The notes: generated from the sequence alone by a model not told the origin. Counted from the stretch's first letter, positions 9,116 through 19,499 are shown. The stretch: DNA of 64,000 nt from Lysobacter sp. M2-1 (GCF_022662495.1 NZ_JAKPBU010000001.1:1966350-2030349); one strand, 5' to 3'. Numbers and translations are program-made.

Positions 9116-9323
9116 CGGGCCTGCTCGGGTAGTTGGCTGGAGAAAATTCTCGATTGGCCCTATCAAACGCCTCGAAAGCGATGCTTGGAAGACCCAGCGG
9201 TGCGTGTTTCACTGGAGCCAATCCGGGAAAATGCCATACACCCGATACTCAACGGAGTGGTTGACAAGTCACTCGAGCCGAGACCGTTTTCGGGTTCGGC
9301 CAGATTGCCGTCACGCTGCCCTC

Positions 9324-9731
9324 ATGAAGAAATCAGTTCCCGCAGACTCGCCCGACGCATACGTCGCTGCGCTCACCGGCTGGCGCAAGGTCCTCGTCGA
9401 GAGCCTGCGTCGTTCCGCGCTTGCAGCGGGAAAGCTGGAAGAACGGATCAAGTGGGGGCACCTGGTCTATTCCTTTAATGGCCCCGTGCTGCTGATCCGA
9501 GCCGAGGAAACGCGCGTGCTGTTTGGCTTCTGGCGCGGCAAGCAGTTGGCGAACGTTGACAGGCGCCTGAAGCCAAGCGGCAGGTACGAATTGGCCAATA
9601 TGGTGCTGGTCGAGGGCGATGAAGTGAGTCCTGCGCGGGCCAGGAGCCTGGTCGAGGCGGCAATCGAGCTGAACCAACAGCTCGGCGACCCAAGGGTTGC
9701 AGCCAAGGTCCCACAGGGCACGAACTCTTAG
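9324..9731 (+). CDS. DUF1801 family protein
   Basis: The 135-residue product starts MKKSVPADSPDAYVAALTGW. The block EERIKWGHLVYSFNGPVLLI and later FGFWRGKQL are typical of the DUF1801 (YdhG-like) fold, a small soluble family of unknown biochemical role. The ATG at 9324 is chosen because the upstream in-frame extension to 9204 is of poor coding quality; the ribosome-binding site is weak. It is a monocistronic gene divergent from the hydrolase. A second DUF1801 gene, not closely similar, lies at 55448. Confidence 0.8.
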   Translation: MKKSVPADSPDAYVAALTGWRKVLVESLRRSALAAGKLEERIKWGHLVYSFNGPVLLIRAEETRVLFGFWRGKQLANVDRRLKPSGRYELANMVLVEGDEVSPARARSLVEAAIELNQQLGDPRVAAKVPQGTNS

Positions 9732-9813
9732 CGCCCATCCGGACGTTTGCCTGGTCGCTGGCGAAGCAGCCGGATTCGCTCGACGGCCGAAGCCTTGCAG
9801 GTCGCGATGGCCG

Positions 9814-10290
9814 TTAGCCCACCAGCCGCTTCTCGTAGCGCCACACCTCCAGGCGGAAGATGCCGGCTGGCGTGTCCAGCGGATTGACGACGGTGCCGGT
9901 GCGCTGCCAACCGCACTTCTCGTAGAAGCGGGCGGCGCGCTCGTTGCCGATCGCGCAGGCCAGCCAGGCGGTGGCGACGCCTGCTGCGGCCAGGCGCGCC
10001 TCGGCATCGGCCACGAGCGCCGCGGCCACGCCGGATCCACGCGCAGCTGCGGTGACGAAGAGCTGATAGAGCTCGTCGCCATGGACCATGCAGAAGCCGA
10101 CGGCTTCACCTGACAGCTCGGCCACGCGGACCTGGTCGAGCGCGGCCCGCAGCCGCTCGCCGAAGCTCTCGAAGGTACGCAGGCGCGCCAGTTCTGCCGG
10201 CAGTATCTGCGCGTGGGCGTCCTGCCAGCCGTCGTACCAGATGCGGGCCAGACGATCGATCTCCGCGGCATGGGCGTTTCTGATGTTCAT
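9814..10290 (-). CDS. GNAT family N-acetyltransferase
   Basis: The 158-residue product from ATG 10290 (GTG 10302 also possible) begins MNIRNAHAAEIDRLARIWYDGW, the usual beta1-alpha1 of GNAT enzymes. The acetyl-CoA binding motif A is seen as LFVTAAARGSGVAAALVADAEARLAA, followed by motif B AIGNERAARFYEKCGW. It should transfer an acetyl group from acetyl-CoA to an unknown amine. It lies 42 bases downstream of recQ on the same strand, but no functional link is implied. Confidence 0.88.
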   Translation of the reverse strand: MNIRNAHAAEIDRLARIWYDGWQDAHAQILPAELARLRTFESFGERLRAALDQVRVAELSGEAVGFCMVHGDELYQLFVTAAARGSGVAAALVADAEARLAAAGVATAWLACAIGNERAARFYEKCGWQRTGTVVNPLDTPAGIFRLEVWRYEKRLVG

Positions 10291-10332
10291 TCCAACCACC
10301 ACGATTGCTTGTCCGTTACGTGCGCAAATGGA

Positions 10333-12189
10333 TCAGGCCTCACGCGCGTCGGTGGCGCGCTCGAGCGCCGCCATCAGCTGCGCGCCGTAGCGCGCGAGCT
10401 TGGCCGCGCCGATGCCTTCCACCGTCGAAAGCGCGTCCAGATCGCGCGGTGGATCGAGTGCGACCGCACGCAGGGTGCGATCGTGGAACACCACATACGC
10501 CGGCAGGTTCTGCTCGCGCGCGACTTCGGCGCGCCAACTGCGCAGCGCCTCGAACCGCTGCGCGGCGTCGACCGGCAGGTCGACGGGTGAGCGGGCCATC
10601 GGGCCGGCAGCCCCGTCGCGCCTTCCCCGCCTGCGGGTCGCGGGCGGATCGCTGCGCAGCGCCAGCGTGCGTTCGCCACGCAACACGGCGCCGCTGTCCG
10701 CGGTCAGGCGCAGGGCGCCGTAGCCTTCCACGTCCGCCTCGAGCAGACCCGCGGCCACCAGCTGGCGGAACACGCTGCGCCATTGCCTGGCGTCCAGTTC
10801 CTGGCCGATGCCGAACGTGCTCAGGTGCTGGTGACCGAACTGCTGCACCTTGGCGCTGTCGGCACCGCGCAGCACGTCGATCAGGTGGGCTGCGCCGAAA
10901 CGCTGGCCGGTGCGGTAGACGCAGGACAGGGCCTTTTGTGCGGTCACCGTGCCGTCCCAGGTCTGCGACGGCGAGAGGCAGTTGTCGCAGTTGCCGCATC
11001 GGCCCGGGTGCGCTTCGCCGAAGTAGGCGAGAAGAGTGCGCCGCCGGCAATCGGTGGATTCGCAGTAGCCGAGCAGTGCATCGAGCTTGCGGCGCTCCAG
11101 CAGCTTGCGCTGCTCGGCCGCGTCCGAGGCAGCGATCATCCGCTGCAGCAGGGTCGCATCGCCCAGGCCGTAGGCGAGCCAGGCTTCCGAGGGCTCGCCG
11201 TCGCGGCCGGCCCGGCCGGTCTCCTGGTAATAGCCTTCCATCGACTTGGGCAGATCGAGATGGGCGACATAGCGCACATCCGGTTTGTCGATGCCCATGC
11301 CGAAGGCAATCGTGGCCACCATCACCACGCCCTCGCCACGCAGGAAGCGGCGCTGGTGATCCGCGCGCACGGCCGCGTCCAGGCCGGCGTGGTAGGGCAG
11401 GGCGGTGATGCCGGCGTCGGCCAGCATCTGCGCCGTGGCCTCCACTTTGCGCCGCGACAGGCAGTACACGATGCCGGTCTGTCCGCGGCGTGCATCGATG
11501 AAGTCGAGCAGCTGGCGCGGACCGCCATGCTTGGGCACCACGGTATAGCGGATGTTCGGCCGGTCGAACGAACTGACGAACTGGCGCGCGTCCTCCAGCG
11601 CCAGGCGCTCGACGATCTCGTTGCGCGTGGGAGTATCGGCGGTGGCGGTCAGGGCGATCCGTGGCACGTTCGGCCAGCGTTCGTGCAGCAGGGTGAGTTC
11701 GCGATATTCCGGGCGGAAGTCGTGGCCCCACTGCGAGACGCAGTGGGCCTCGTCGATCGCGAACAGGGCGATGTGCGCGCGTTCGAGCAGCGAGAGGAAG
11801 CGTGGGGTGAGCAGGCGCTCGGGCGCCACGTACAGCAGGTCCAGTTCGCCCGCGGCCAGCTGGCGCTCGACCGCGTTCGCCGCCTGCGCGTCCAGGCTGG
11901 AATTGAGGAAGGCCGCCCGCACCCCCAGCTGGCGCAGCGCTTCCACCTGGTCCTGCATCAGCGCGATCAGCGGCGAGACCACGATGGCCGTGCCTGCGCG
12001 TAGCAGCGCTGGCAGCTGGTAGCACAGCGACTTGCCGCCGCCGGTGGGCATCAGCACCAGCGCATCGCCGCCGGCCATCACATGCGCGACGATCTCGGCC
12101 TGCGGCCCGCGGAAGGCGTCGTAGCCGAAGACGTCGCGCAGCCGATCCAGGGCAGCGGGTTGGGCGGGGAGATCAGGGACGGCGGACAT
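10333..12189 (-). CDS. recQ: ATP-dependent DNA helicase RecQ
   Basis: The 618-residue protein has the normal RecQ order. The SF2 helicase core shows [17 protein letters not shown] (Walker A, about residue 50), [20 protein letters not shown] (DEAH and the aromatic-rich loop) and [10 protein letters not shown] (motif VI). The RecQ-C zinc module has cysteines in CESTDCRRR...GRCGNCDNC, and the winged-helix and C-terminal HRDC domain ([12 protein letters not shown]...[13 protein letters not shown]) are complete. It unwinds DNA 3'-5' in recombination and fork repair. Length matches E. coli RecQ. It appears monocistronic or co-transcribed with the GNAT gene below it. Confidence 0.97.
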   Translation of the reverse strand: MSAVPDLPAQPAALDRLRDVFGYDAFRGPQAEIVAHVMAGGDALVLMPTGGGKSLCYQLPALLRAGTAIVVSPLIALMQDQVEALRQLGVRAAFLNSSLDAQAANAVERQLAAGELDLLYVAPERLLTPRFLSLLERAHIALFAIDEAHCVSQWGHDFRPEYRELTLLHERWPNVPRIALTATADTPTRNEIVERLALEDARQFVSSFDRPNIRYTVVPKHGGPRQLLDFIDARRGQTGIVYCLSRRKVEATAQMLADAGITALPYHAGLDAAVRADHQRRFLRGEGVVMVATIAFGMGIDKPDVRYVAHLDLPKSMEGYYQETGRAGRDGEPSEAWLAYGLGDATLLQRMIAASDAAEQRKLLERRKLDALLGYCESTDCRRRTLLAYFGEAHPGRCGNCDNCLSPSQTWDGTVTAQKALSCVYRTGQRFGAAHLIDVLRGADSAKVQQFGHQHLSTFGIGQELDARQWRSVFRQLVAAGLLEADVEGYGALRLTADSGAVLRGERTLALRSDPPATRRRGRRDGAAGPMARSPVDLPVDAAQRFEALRSWRAEVAREQNLPAYVVFHDRTLRAVALDPPRDLDALSTVEGIGAAKLARYGAQLMAALERATDAREA

Positions 12190-12521
12190 CCGGGCAGGTT
12201 AGCAACCGTCCGTCTCACCCGGTGTACGGGAACCCCGCTGGATGGGGCAGGAAAACTCCGCTTTCCGCTATCGACCCGCTCGTAGGTCGGGGCTACGGCC
12301 CCGACGCTTCGCGATGATGGGTTGCGCGGACGTCGGGGTGTGGCACGCCTTATGGTGGCTGCCCTAGAGGCCGTGCAGTTGTGCGCACGTCGGGCGCGTA
12401 GGCCCGACCTACAGCTTCGGCGTTTGTTCGGGCATCAGGGCCCGGAGCCTGACCCCACCTTCCGTGGCCGGCCAATCGTCGGGCGCGGAGGCCCGACCCC
12501 GGATCGGGTCCGGGGCAGGCC
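12190..12521. repeat. Intergenic block with REP-like palindromes
   Basis: There is no credible gene in these 332 bases between recQ and the Dps gene. They contain TAGGTCGGGGCTACGGCCCC (12283 on), a palindrome found again after lepB at 31729, plus related pieces with GTAGGCCCGACC near 12400 and GTCGGGCGCGGAGGCCCGAC near 12480. Such elements may stop transcription or stabilise mRNA ends of the two genes that flank it. Confidence 0.6.
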
Positions 12522-13097
12522 CTACTGCAACAGCGAGCGCAGCATCCAGGCGTACTTCTCGTGGGTCTGCAGACGCTGGGTCATCAGGTCCACCGTCGGG
12601 TCGTCGCCGCCGCCTTCGCCGGTCTTGAGCACCTTGCGCGCGGTGCGGCAGACTGCCTCGTTGCCCACCACCAGCTGGCGCACCATCTCGCGCCAGTCCG
12701 GCGCCTGGGTCAGGCCTGGTTCTTCGCCGATCGAGGACAGGCGGATGAACTCGGCATACGAACCGGGGGCGTTGAATCCCAGGGCGCGGATACGTTCGGC
12801 CACGTCGTCCAGCGCGTTCCACTGCTCGGTGTACTGTGCCTCGAACATGGTGTGCAGGGCGTTGAACATCGGTCCGGTCACGTTCCAGTGGAAGTTGTGC
12901 GTCTTCAGGTAAAGCGTGAACGCATCCGACAGGTAAGTGGACAGGCCTTGTGCGATCTTCTTGCGATCGCCCGCGCCGATCCCGATATCGATCGCCGGTC
13001 CCTTGTCGGCCGGACCTGGCGAGGCGGCCGGATTCGGAACCGCGCCGGCCGGGGGGTTCTTCGACTTGTTGGACTTGCCGCTTTTCGACTTGGCCAT
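12522..13097 (-). CDS. Dps/ferritin-like DNA-protection protein
   Basis: The 191-residue protein has a lysine/serine/proline-rich tail (MAKSKSGKSNKSKNPP..., about 40 residues) ahead of a ferritin-like four-helix domain. The signature THNFHWNVTGPMFNALHTMFE, followed by YTEQWNALDDVAERIRALG, contains the His, Asp and Glu ligands of the Dps ferroxidase site. It should oxidise and store iron and, through the basic tail, bind DNA under oxidative or starvation stress. AAAGGAG precedes the ATG. The long basic extension is an elaboration seen in several Dps subfamilies. Confidence 0.92.
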   Translation of the reverse strand: MAKSKSGKSNKSKNPPAGAVPNPAASPGPADKGPAIDIGIGAGDRKKIAQGLSTYLSDAFTLYLKTHNFHWNVTGPMFNALHTMFEAQYTEQWNALDDVAERIRALGFNAPGSYAEFIRLSSIGEEPGLTQAPDWREMVRQLVVGNEAVCRTARKVLKTGEGGGDDPTVDLMTQRLQTHEKYAWMLRSLLQ

Positions 13098-13179
13098 GGG
13101 GGCACTCCTTTCGTGGATGCGCTGACCATACGCCAGGTACGTGCATCGTTGAAATGAAAGTTATCGTTCGTACGAATTC

Positions 13180-16100
13180 ATGCAGCCTATCGAAGCCGAA
13201 AACAATCACGCGCCGAACCAGCGGGCATTGAGCCAGGCACGTCGGCGTCTGGACGCCGCCTGCACGCGTGATCGCGGACGGCTGCTCGGCCTATGGTCGA
13301 AGTGGAAGGCAAAGCCCGGCGATGCGGGTGCGCGGGCCGGGTTCGAATCCGCACTGCAGGCTTCGGTCGCGACGCGTGCCGCCCGGGCTGCCGCGCTGCC
13401 GCAAGCCCCTGTCGTGCCTGATCTACCCATCGCCGGCGAAGCCGAGCGGATCGTCGAACTGATCCGCTCGCATCCGGTGGTGGTGATCGCCGGCGAAACC
13501 GGCTCGGGCAAGACCACCCAGCTGCCCAAGCTGTGCCTGGCGGCCGGGCGCGGCGCGGCCGGGTTGATCGGCTGCACCCAGCCGCGTCGGATCGCGGCGC
13601 GGGCCGTGGCGCGACGCGTGGCGGAGGAACTGCAGGTGCCGCTGGGCGGCGCGGTCGGCTTCCAGGTGCGCTTCAGCGACAACGTGAGCGAGCAGACCGC
13701 GGTCAAGTTCATGACCGACGGCATCCTGCTTGCGGAAATCCAGACCGACCGCTGGCTCTCACGCTACGACACGATCATCGTTGACGAGGCGCACGAACGC
13801 AGCCTCAACATCGATTTCCTGCTCGGCTACCTGAAGCAGCTGCTGGAGCGGCGCTCCGACCTGAAGGTGATCGTCACCTCGGCCACGATCGACACCGAGC
13901 GCTTCGCCGCGCACTTCGGCAACGCGCCGGTGGTGAACGTGGAGGGACGCGGGTTTCCGGTCGAAGTGCGGTATCGGCCGCTGGAGGGCGAAGGCGACAT
14001 GGCCGCTGCCGCCGGCGCGCGCGGCGCCTCAGGCGAGGGGCAAGGAGGCGAACGCAGCGTGCTCGACGCGATCGTCGCCGCCTGCGACGAGATTGCGCGG
14101 GACCGCTCCATGGGCGACACCCTGATCTTCCTCCCCGGCGAGCGCGAGATCCGCGACGCGCACCGGGCCCTGGAGCAGCGCAAATACCGGCACACCGAAG
14201 TGCTGCCGCTGTACGCGCGCCTGTCCGCACGCGACCAGGACCGCGTCTTCCACCCAGGCTCGCAGCGACGGATCGTGCTGGCCACCAACGTGGCCGAGAC
14301 CTCGCTCACCGTGCCGCGGATCCACTACGTGGTGGACCCGGGCCTGGCCCGGGTCAAGCGCTACAGCCCGCGGCAGAAACTCGACCGCCTGCACATCGAG
14401 CCGGTCAGTCAAGCCAGCGCCGACCAGCGCAAGGGGCGCTGCGGCCGCATCGCGCCGGGCATCTGCTACCGGCTGTATGCCGAAGCTGATTTCGCCTCGC
14501 GCCCGGCCTATACCGACCCGGAGATCCGGCGCGCTGCGCTCGCCGGGGTGATCCTGCGCATGCTCTCGCTGGGGCTGGGCAGCATCGAATCGTTTCCTTT
14601 TCTCGAACCACCCGATGCGCGCGCGATCGCCGACGGCTGGCAGCAGCTGGCCGAGCTGGGCGCGGTCGACGATGAGCGCAAGCTCACCGCGATCGGCCGC
14701 AGCATGGCGCGGCTGCCCATCGACGTGAAGCTCGCCCGCATGCTGGTGTCCGCGCAGCGGCATGGTTGCCTGCACCAGATGCTGGTCATCGCCAGCTTCC
14801 TCGGTATCCAGGACCCGCGCGAGCGCCCCGCCGATGCGCGCGCGGCGGCAGACAACGCCCATGCGCAATTCGCGGACGCGAAATCCGAATTCGTCGGGAT
14901 CCTCAAACTCTGGGATGCCTATCGCCAGGCGCACGAGGAGCTGACTCAGTCGCAGCTGCGCAAGTGGGCCGACAAGCACTTCCTGGGTTTCCTGCGTCTG
15001 CGCGAATGGCGCGAGCTGCACCGGCAGCTGAAGCTGCAGTGCGAGGAACTGGGATGGGGAATTCGAGAAACGAGTGAAAAGGAACGAGGAACAAGTGTGG
15101 GCGAAGCCGATCCATCGGGCATTCGTTCCTCCTTCCTCGTTCCTCGTTCCTATGCACTTTTGCATCGCGCCCTGCTCGCCGGCCTGCCCACCCAGCTCGG
15201 GCACCTGGTCGAGCGGGGCCTCTACGATGGTCCGCGCGGGCGCAAGTTCCAGCTGTTTCCTGGTTCGCCGCTCGCGCGCAAGCCACCGCCATGGGTGCTG
15301 TCGGCGACCCTGCTCGATACCGAAAAGGTCTGGGCTCTGACCAATGCCGCGATCGAGCCAGACTGGGCGATCGACGAACTGACGCATCTGCTGCAGCGGC
15401 GCCACCACGATCCGCGCTGGTCGCGCGCGCAGGGCCGGGTGATCGGCAGCGAGCAGATCAGCCTGTTCGGCCTGGTGCTGGCGCCCAAGCGGCCAGTGCA
15501 CTACGGCGCGCTGTACCCGGTCGAGGCACGCGCGATTTTCCTGAGCGATGCGCTGGTCGCGGGCGAGATCAACACGCGCGGCGCCTTTCTCGCGCGCAAT
15601 CTGAAGACGCTGGAATCGGCGCGGGAGGAAGAAGCCAAGCTGCGGCGCACCGGCCTGGTGATCGACGAGGAGGCGCAGGCGCAGTGGTACGACGCGCGCA
15701 TCCCCGCGCACATCGTCAGTGCCCAGGCGCTCGATGCCTGGTTCGCCAAACTGGCGAAGGACGAGAAAGCGGCGCTCGAATGGGCCCGCGACGACCTGCT
15801 GGTCGGCGACGGCAGCGACGCTTCGCGATTCCCGGCGTTCATCGCCTTGGGCGATGCCCGGCTGGCGGTGCGCTACCGGTTCGAGCCCGGCGCGCCGGAC
15901 GATGGCATGACCGTGGTCGTGCCGCTGCACTTGCTCAATGCGCTCGATCCGGCGCGGCTGTCGTGGCTCGCGCCGGGCTTCGTCCAGGACAAGGCGGCGG
16001 CGCTGATCCGGTCGCTGCCCAAGCCGCTGCGGCGCAATTTCGTGCCGGCGCCGGACTTTGCCAAAGCCTTCGCAGAGGCGCATCCGGCGCCTGAGGCCGA

Positions 16101-17244
16101 CAGCATCGAGGGCGCGCTCGCCAGGTTCCTCAAGCGCCTGGCCGGCGTAGAGATTTCCGCGACCGATTTCGAACCGGCGGCGATCGATCCGCATCTGCAC
16201 GCGAACCTGCGCCTGCTCGACATCGCCGGGGAGCGAGCCAGCGACCGTCGCGTGCTCGCCGAATCGCGCGACCTCGCTGCGCTGCGCGAACGCTTCGGCG
16301 CCCGCGCCGCACAGGCATTCGCGTCGCACGCGGCAGCAGGGCTTGCGCAACCGGGGTTGATCGCCTTTCCCGATACACCGATCCCCGAATCGGTGCCCGG
16401 TGCGGGCGGCGTGCCAGCCTATCCCTCGCTGCAGGAAGACGGCGACAGCGCTTCGCTCGTGGTGCACGCCGATCGCGCGGTGGCGCACCGCCTGCATCCG
16501 CAGGGCGTGCGCCGGCTGCTGGCCATCGCGCTGGCCGACCGGCTCAAGCAGGCGCGCAAGCAATTGCCGGTGCAGGCCAAGACCGGGCTGTTGTATGCAG
16601 CGATCGAGTCCGCGGCCCCGCGCCAGCTGCAGGCCACGGCGCAAACGGGCGGATCGAAGGGCGATCGTCTGCGCGAGGATCTGGTCGAAGGCGCGTTCTC
16701 GGCGCTCGCCGCCGACGGCTTGGAGCAGGTCCGCGATGCCGGCGCGTTCGCGCAGCGTCGCGATGCGATCGCCACGGCGCTGTTCCCGGAAGCCATGCGC
16801 CGGCTGCAGCAGGCCGAAGTCATCCTGGGCCAGGTCGCCGCCGTGCGCGCCAGGCTCGACAGCAGGTTGCTCGGCTGGGCGCGCGGCAACCTCGACGACA
16901 TGCAGGCCCAGCTCGCGGCGTTGCTGCCTCCTGGCTTCCTCCGTGACGTGCCTGCTGCCGCGCTTGCCGAATATCCGCGCTACCTCAAGGCGCTCGCCCT
17001 GCGCGCCGAGCGCGCCTTGCGCGATCCGGCGAAGGATCAGGCGCGCATGCTCGAACTCAAGCCCTTCGCCGACGCGGTGGCCGCTGCCCTGTCCGAACAC
17101 CCGGGCGACCCGGACTGGCAGGCAGTGCGTTGGGACCTGGAGGAGCTGCGGGTGTCGATGTTCGCGCAGGAGCTGGGCGCGAAGGGCGGCATCTCGCCGA
17201 AGAAGCTCGCCGCGCGCCTGGCCCAGCTGCAGCGGTCGGCGTGA
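13180..17244 (+). CDS. hrpA: ATP-dependent RNA helicase HrpA
   Basis: The 1354-residue DEAH-box helicase has Walker A GETGSGKTTQLPK (about 106), DEAH in VDEAHERSLNIDFLL, SATIDTERFAAHF (motif III) and QRKGRCGRIAPG (motif VI), followed by the helicase-associated domain and the long C-terminal DUF3418 region characteristic of HrpA. It acts on mRNA and on collided ribosomes in enterobacteria. At about residues 627-661 (nt 15058-15160) an extra segment, GIRETSEKERGTSVGEADPS onwards, interrupts the usual GW...Y..LHRALL sequence without a frameshift; its DNA holds an inverted repeat. The start at 13180 has GAAAGTTATCG upstream, with no strong ribosome-binding site, so the exact start is uncertain. 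Confidence 0.94.
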   Translation: MQPIEAENNHAPNQRALSQARRRLDAACTRDRGRLLGLWSKWKAKPGDAGARAGFESALQASVATRAARAAALPQAPVVPDLPIAGEAERIVELIRSHPVVVIAGETGSGKTTQLPKLCLAAGRGAAGLIGCTQPRRIAARAVARRVAEELQVPLGGAVGFQVRFSDNVSEQTAVKFMTDGILLAEIQTDRWLSRYDTIIVDEAHERSLNIDFLLGYLKQLLERRSDLKVIVTSATIDTERFAAHFGNAPVVNVEGRGFPVEVRYRPLEGEGDMAAAAGARGASGEGQGGERSVLDAIVAACDEIARDRSMGDTLIFLPGEREIRDAHRALEQRKYRHTEVLPLYARLSARDQDRVFHPGSQRRIVLATNVAETSLTVPRIHYVVDPGLARVKRYSPRQKLDRLHIEPVSQASADQRKGRCGRIAPGICYRLYAEADFASRPAYTDPEIRRAALAGVILRMLSLGLGSIESFPFLEPPDARAIADGWQQLAELGAVDDERKLTAIGRSMARLPIDVKLARMLVSAQRHGCLHQMLVIASFLGIQDPRERPADARAAADNAHAQFADAKSEFVGILKLWDAYRQAHEELTQSQLRKWADKHFLGFLRLREWRELHRQLKLQCEELGWGIRETSEKERGTSVGEADPSGIRSSFLVPRSYALLHRALLAGLPTQLGHLVERGLYDGPRGRKFQLFPGSPLARKPPPWVLSATLLDTEKVWALTNAAIEPDWAIDELTHLLQRRHHDPRWSRAQGRVIGSEQISLFGLVLAPKRPVHYGALYPVEARAIFLSDALVAGEINTRGAFLARNLKTLESAREEEAKLRRTGLVIDEEAQAQWYDARIPAHIVSAQALDAWFAKLAKDEKAALEWARDDLLVGDGSDASRFPAFIALGDARLAVRYRFEPGAPDDGMTVVVPLHLLNALDPARLSWLAPGFVQDKAAALIRSLPKPLRRNFVPAPDFAKAFAEAHPAPEADSIEGALARFLKRLAGVEISATDFEPAAIDPHLHANLRLLDIAGERASDRRVLAESRDLAALRERFGARAAQAFASHAAAGLAQPGLIAFPDTPIPESVPGAGGVPAYPSLQEDGDSASLVVHADRAVAHRLHPQGVRRLLAIALADRLKQARKQLPVQAKTGLLYAAIESAAPRQLQATAQTGGSKGDRLREDLVEGAFSALAADGLEQVRDAGAFAQRRDAIATALFPEAMRRLQQAEVILGQVAAVRARLDSRLLGWARGNLDDMQAQLAALLPPGFLRDVPAAALAEYPRYLKALALRAERALRDPAKDQARMLELKPFADAVAAALSEHPGDPDWQAVRWDLEELRVSMFAQELGAKGGISPKKLAARLAQLQRSA
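15081..15150. repeat. Inverted-repeat insertion inside hrpA
   Basis: GGAACGAGGAAC at 15081-15092 is matched by its exact reverse complement GTTCCTCGTTCC at 15139-15150, in a stretch of lower complexity (GAAACGAGTGAAAAGG, then TTCCTCCTTCCTCG). It coincides with a roughly 30-residue insertion relative to other HrpA proteins, so a palindromic miniature element appears to have been accepted in frame. Confidence 0.6.
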
Positions 17245-17315
17245 CCTGCGAATGCGACGTCGATGGTTTTGCCGGCAGGCACGGACACCGCTAGTGTAGG
17301 ACGCTGATCGCGTTG

Positions 17316-19499
17316 ATGGCTGCCGTGCACCTCCGGAACGAACAATTCGAAAGCCTGCTTGCGCAGCCGCCGCTGTCGGCGCTTCCCGAGGCGTTGCGCG
17401 ATGCATTGGCGGGGTGCGCACGCCGGGCCGGACCCGCCGAGCCGGGACGGTACGCCGTGCTCGCGGATACGCTGGAACTGCTTTCCGTCCTCAATGCCGA
17501 TGCCGACACGCTGGCGGCGACATTCGTGCATGCACTCAATGCCGTCCCGGTGGAGGAGATGGCGGCGTTCGAACGCACGCATCCGGAAATCGCCCCGCTG
17601 CTCGAGGGCCAGCGCGCTGCAGCGCAGGTATGGAGCCTGCACGCCGGGCAGTCGGCCGGTGGCAATGCCGAAGGCTTGCGCCGGCTGCTGCTGGCGATCG
17701 TGCGCGATCTGCGCGTGGTCCCGATCCTGCTGGCCGAGCAGCTGGCGCGGATGCGGCTGTCGCGCGACCTGCCAGAGGACGAGCGCCAGGCGCTTGCCCG
17801 CCTCACCCGCGACATCCATGCGCCGCTCGCCAACCGCCTGGGCATCTGGCAGTTGAAATGGGAGCTGGAGGATCTGGCCTTCCGCTACCTCGAACCGGAC
17901 ACCTACAGGCGCATCGCGCGCCTGCTCGACGACAAGCGGACCGGCCGCGAGCATTACATCGAGCAGGTCAAGCGTGAACTGGGCGCCGCCTTGCGCGATC
18001 AGCAGATCGTCGCCGACGTCGCCGGGCGGCCGAAGCACATCTACAGCATCTGGAAGAAGATGCAGAAGAAGAATGTGCCGATCGGGGAGCTCTACGACCT
18101 GCGCGCGGTGCGGGTGCTGGTCGACGATGTCGCGGCCTGCTACGCGACGCTGGGCGCGGTGCATGCGCTGTGGGCGCCGGTGCCCGGCGAATTCGACGAC
18201 TACATCGCCCGGCCCAAGAACAACGACTACCGCTCGCTGCACACGGCGGTGATCGGACCCGAAGGCAAGACCCTCGAAGTGCAGATCCGGACCCACGAGA
18301 TGCATGCGCAGGCCGAACTCGGCGTGGCCGCGCACTGGCGCTACAAGGAACATTCCTATGGGGGCCGCGGCGGCTCGCAGCGGTCCGCTGCGGCCAATGC
18401 GGCCAACGACCGCAAGATCGAATGGATGCGTCGCCTGCTGGAAGCCAGCGCCGAAGGGCGCGAGGGCGAGCAGGCGCTGTCCGGCAACTTCGGCACCGAA
18501 CTGGTCGAAGACCGGATCTACGCGCTCACGCCGCTGGGCAAGGTGATCGACCTGCCCGCGGGCGCCACGCCGCTGGACTTCGCCTACCACGTGCACACCG
18601 AGGTCGGCCACCGCTGCCGTGGTGCGAAGGTGGACGGTCGGATCGTGCCGCTCGATTACCGGCTGCACACGGGCGAGCGCGTGGAGATCCTGACGGCCAA
18701 GACCGGCGAGCCGCGCCGCGACTGGCTGCTGGCATCCAATGGCTTCCTGGCCAGCGCCCGCTCGCGCGACAAGGTGCGCGCGTGGTTCCACAAGCTCGAC
18801 CGCGCGCGCAACCTGCAGGCCGGGCGCGAGATGCTCGAGAAGGAACTCCGGCGCCTGGGCCTGCTGCAGGCAGACCCGACTCCGGTGCTGGCGAAGTTCA
18901 ACGTGGCCAGCTATGAAGACCTGCTGGTGCTGGTGGCACTGGGCGACGTCGGCCCGCACCAGGTCGGGCGCGCCCTGCTCGAGCACGAGCGCGCGGGCGA
19001 GGATTCCGGTTCGGCGCAGCCGGCGCCACGCCAACCGCGCAAGCCGTCCGGTGCCGGCACCCCCGGGTTTACCGTCGTCGGCATGGGCAATCTGCTGGTC
19101 CAGATTGCGCGCTGTTGCCAGCCGCTGCCGGGCGAGCCCATCGCCGGCTACCTGACCCGTGCCCGGGGCGTGACCGTGCACCGCGCGGACTGCGCGGCAT
19201 TCCTGCGCCTGTCGGCGACGCAGCCGCAACGGGTGCTGCCGGTGGAGTGGGGACGCAGCGATGGCGGACACGCAACCGGCGTGCTGGTCGAGGCGCTCGA
19301 CCGCAAGCACCTGCTCAAGGACCTGACCAACCTGATCGCACAGGAAGATGCGCACGTGCTGGACATCCACAGCGAATCCCAGCGCGGCCATCGCGTGCGG
19401 TTGCGGTTGCGGGTGCGGGTGCGGGATTTCGGGCAGCTGGCGCGCCTGCTGGGGAAGATCGAGCAGCTCTCGGGCGTGGAGTCGACGCGGCGGGCGTGA
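17316..19499 (+). CDS. relA: GTP pyrophosphokinase RelA
   Basis: The 727-residue protein makes (p)ppGpp from ATP and GTP/GDP when the ribosome senses uncharged tRNA. The N-terminal HD hydrolase domain is degenerate (no HD pair in the ADTLELLSVLNADADTLAATF region), as in RelA and unlike SpoT. The synthetase domain has GRPKHIYSIWKKMQKK, YDLRAVRVLV and YIARPKNNDYRSLHTAV (about 225-310), then the conserved EVQIRTHEMHAQAELGVAAHW. A TGS domain (YALTPLGKVIDLPAGATPLD, about 400), a zinc-finger region with IARCCQPLPGEPIAGY and a C-terminal ACT domain complete it. ATG 17316 is used; a TTG directly before it is the alternative. Confidence 0.95.
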   Translation: MAAVHLRNEQFESLLAQPPLSALPEALRDALAGCARRAGPAEPGRYAVLADTLELLSVLNADADTLAATFVHALNAVPVEEMAAFERTHPEIAPLLEGQRAAAQVWSLHAGQSAGGNAEGLRRLLLAIVRDLRVVPILLAEQLARMRLSRDLPEDERQALARLTRDIHAPLANRLGIWQLKWELEDLAFRYLEPDTYRRIARLLDDKRTGREHYIEQVKRELGAALRDQQIVADVAGRPKHIYSIWKKMQKKNVPIGELYDLRAVRVLVDDVAACYATLGAVHALWAPVPGEFDDYIARPKNNDYRSLHTAVIGPEGKTLEVQIRTHEMHAQAELGVAAHWRYKEHSYGGRGGSQRSAAANAANDRKIEWMRRLLEASAEGREGEQALSGNFGTELVEDRIYALTPLGKVIDLPAGATPLDFAYHVHTEVGHRCRGAKVDGRIVPLDYRLHTGERVEILTAKTGEPRRDWLLASNGFLASARSRDKVRAWFHKLDRARNLQAGREMLEKELRRLGLLQADPTPVLAKFNVASYEDLLVLVALGDVGPHQVGRALLEHERAGEDSGSAQPAPRQPRKPSGAGTPGFTVVGMGNLLVQIARCCQPLPGEPIAGYLTRARGVTVHRADCAAFLRLSATQPQRVLPVEWGRSDGGHATGVLVEALDRKHLLKDLTNLIAQEDAHVLDIHSESQRGHRVRLRLRVRVRDFGQLARLLGKIEQLSGVESTRRA

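Noticed and set aside
14029..17421. 1130-codon ORF on the minus strand opposite hrpA
   Set aside because: hrpA is complete with all helicase motifs; the antisense product has Arg/Gln/His-rich composition typical of shadow frames.
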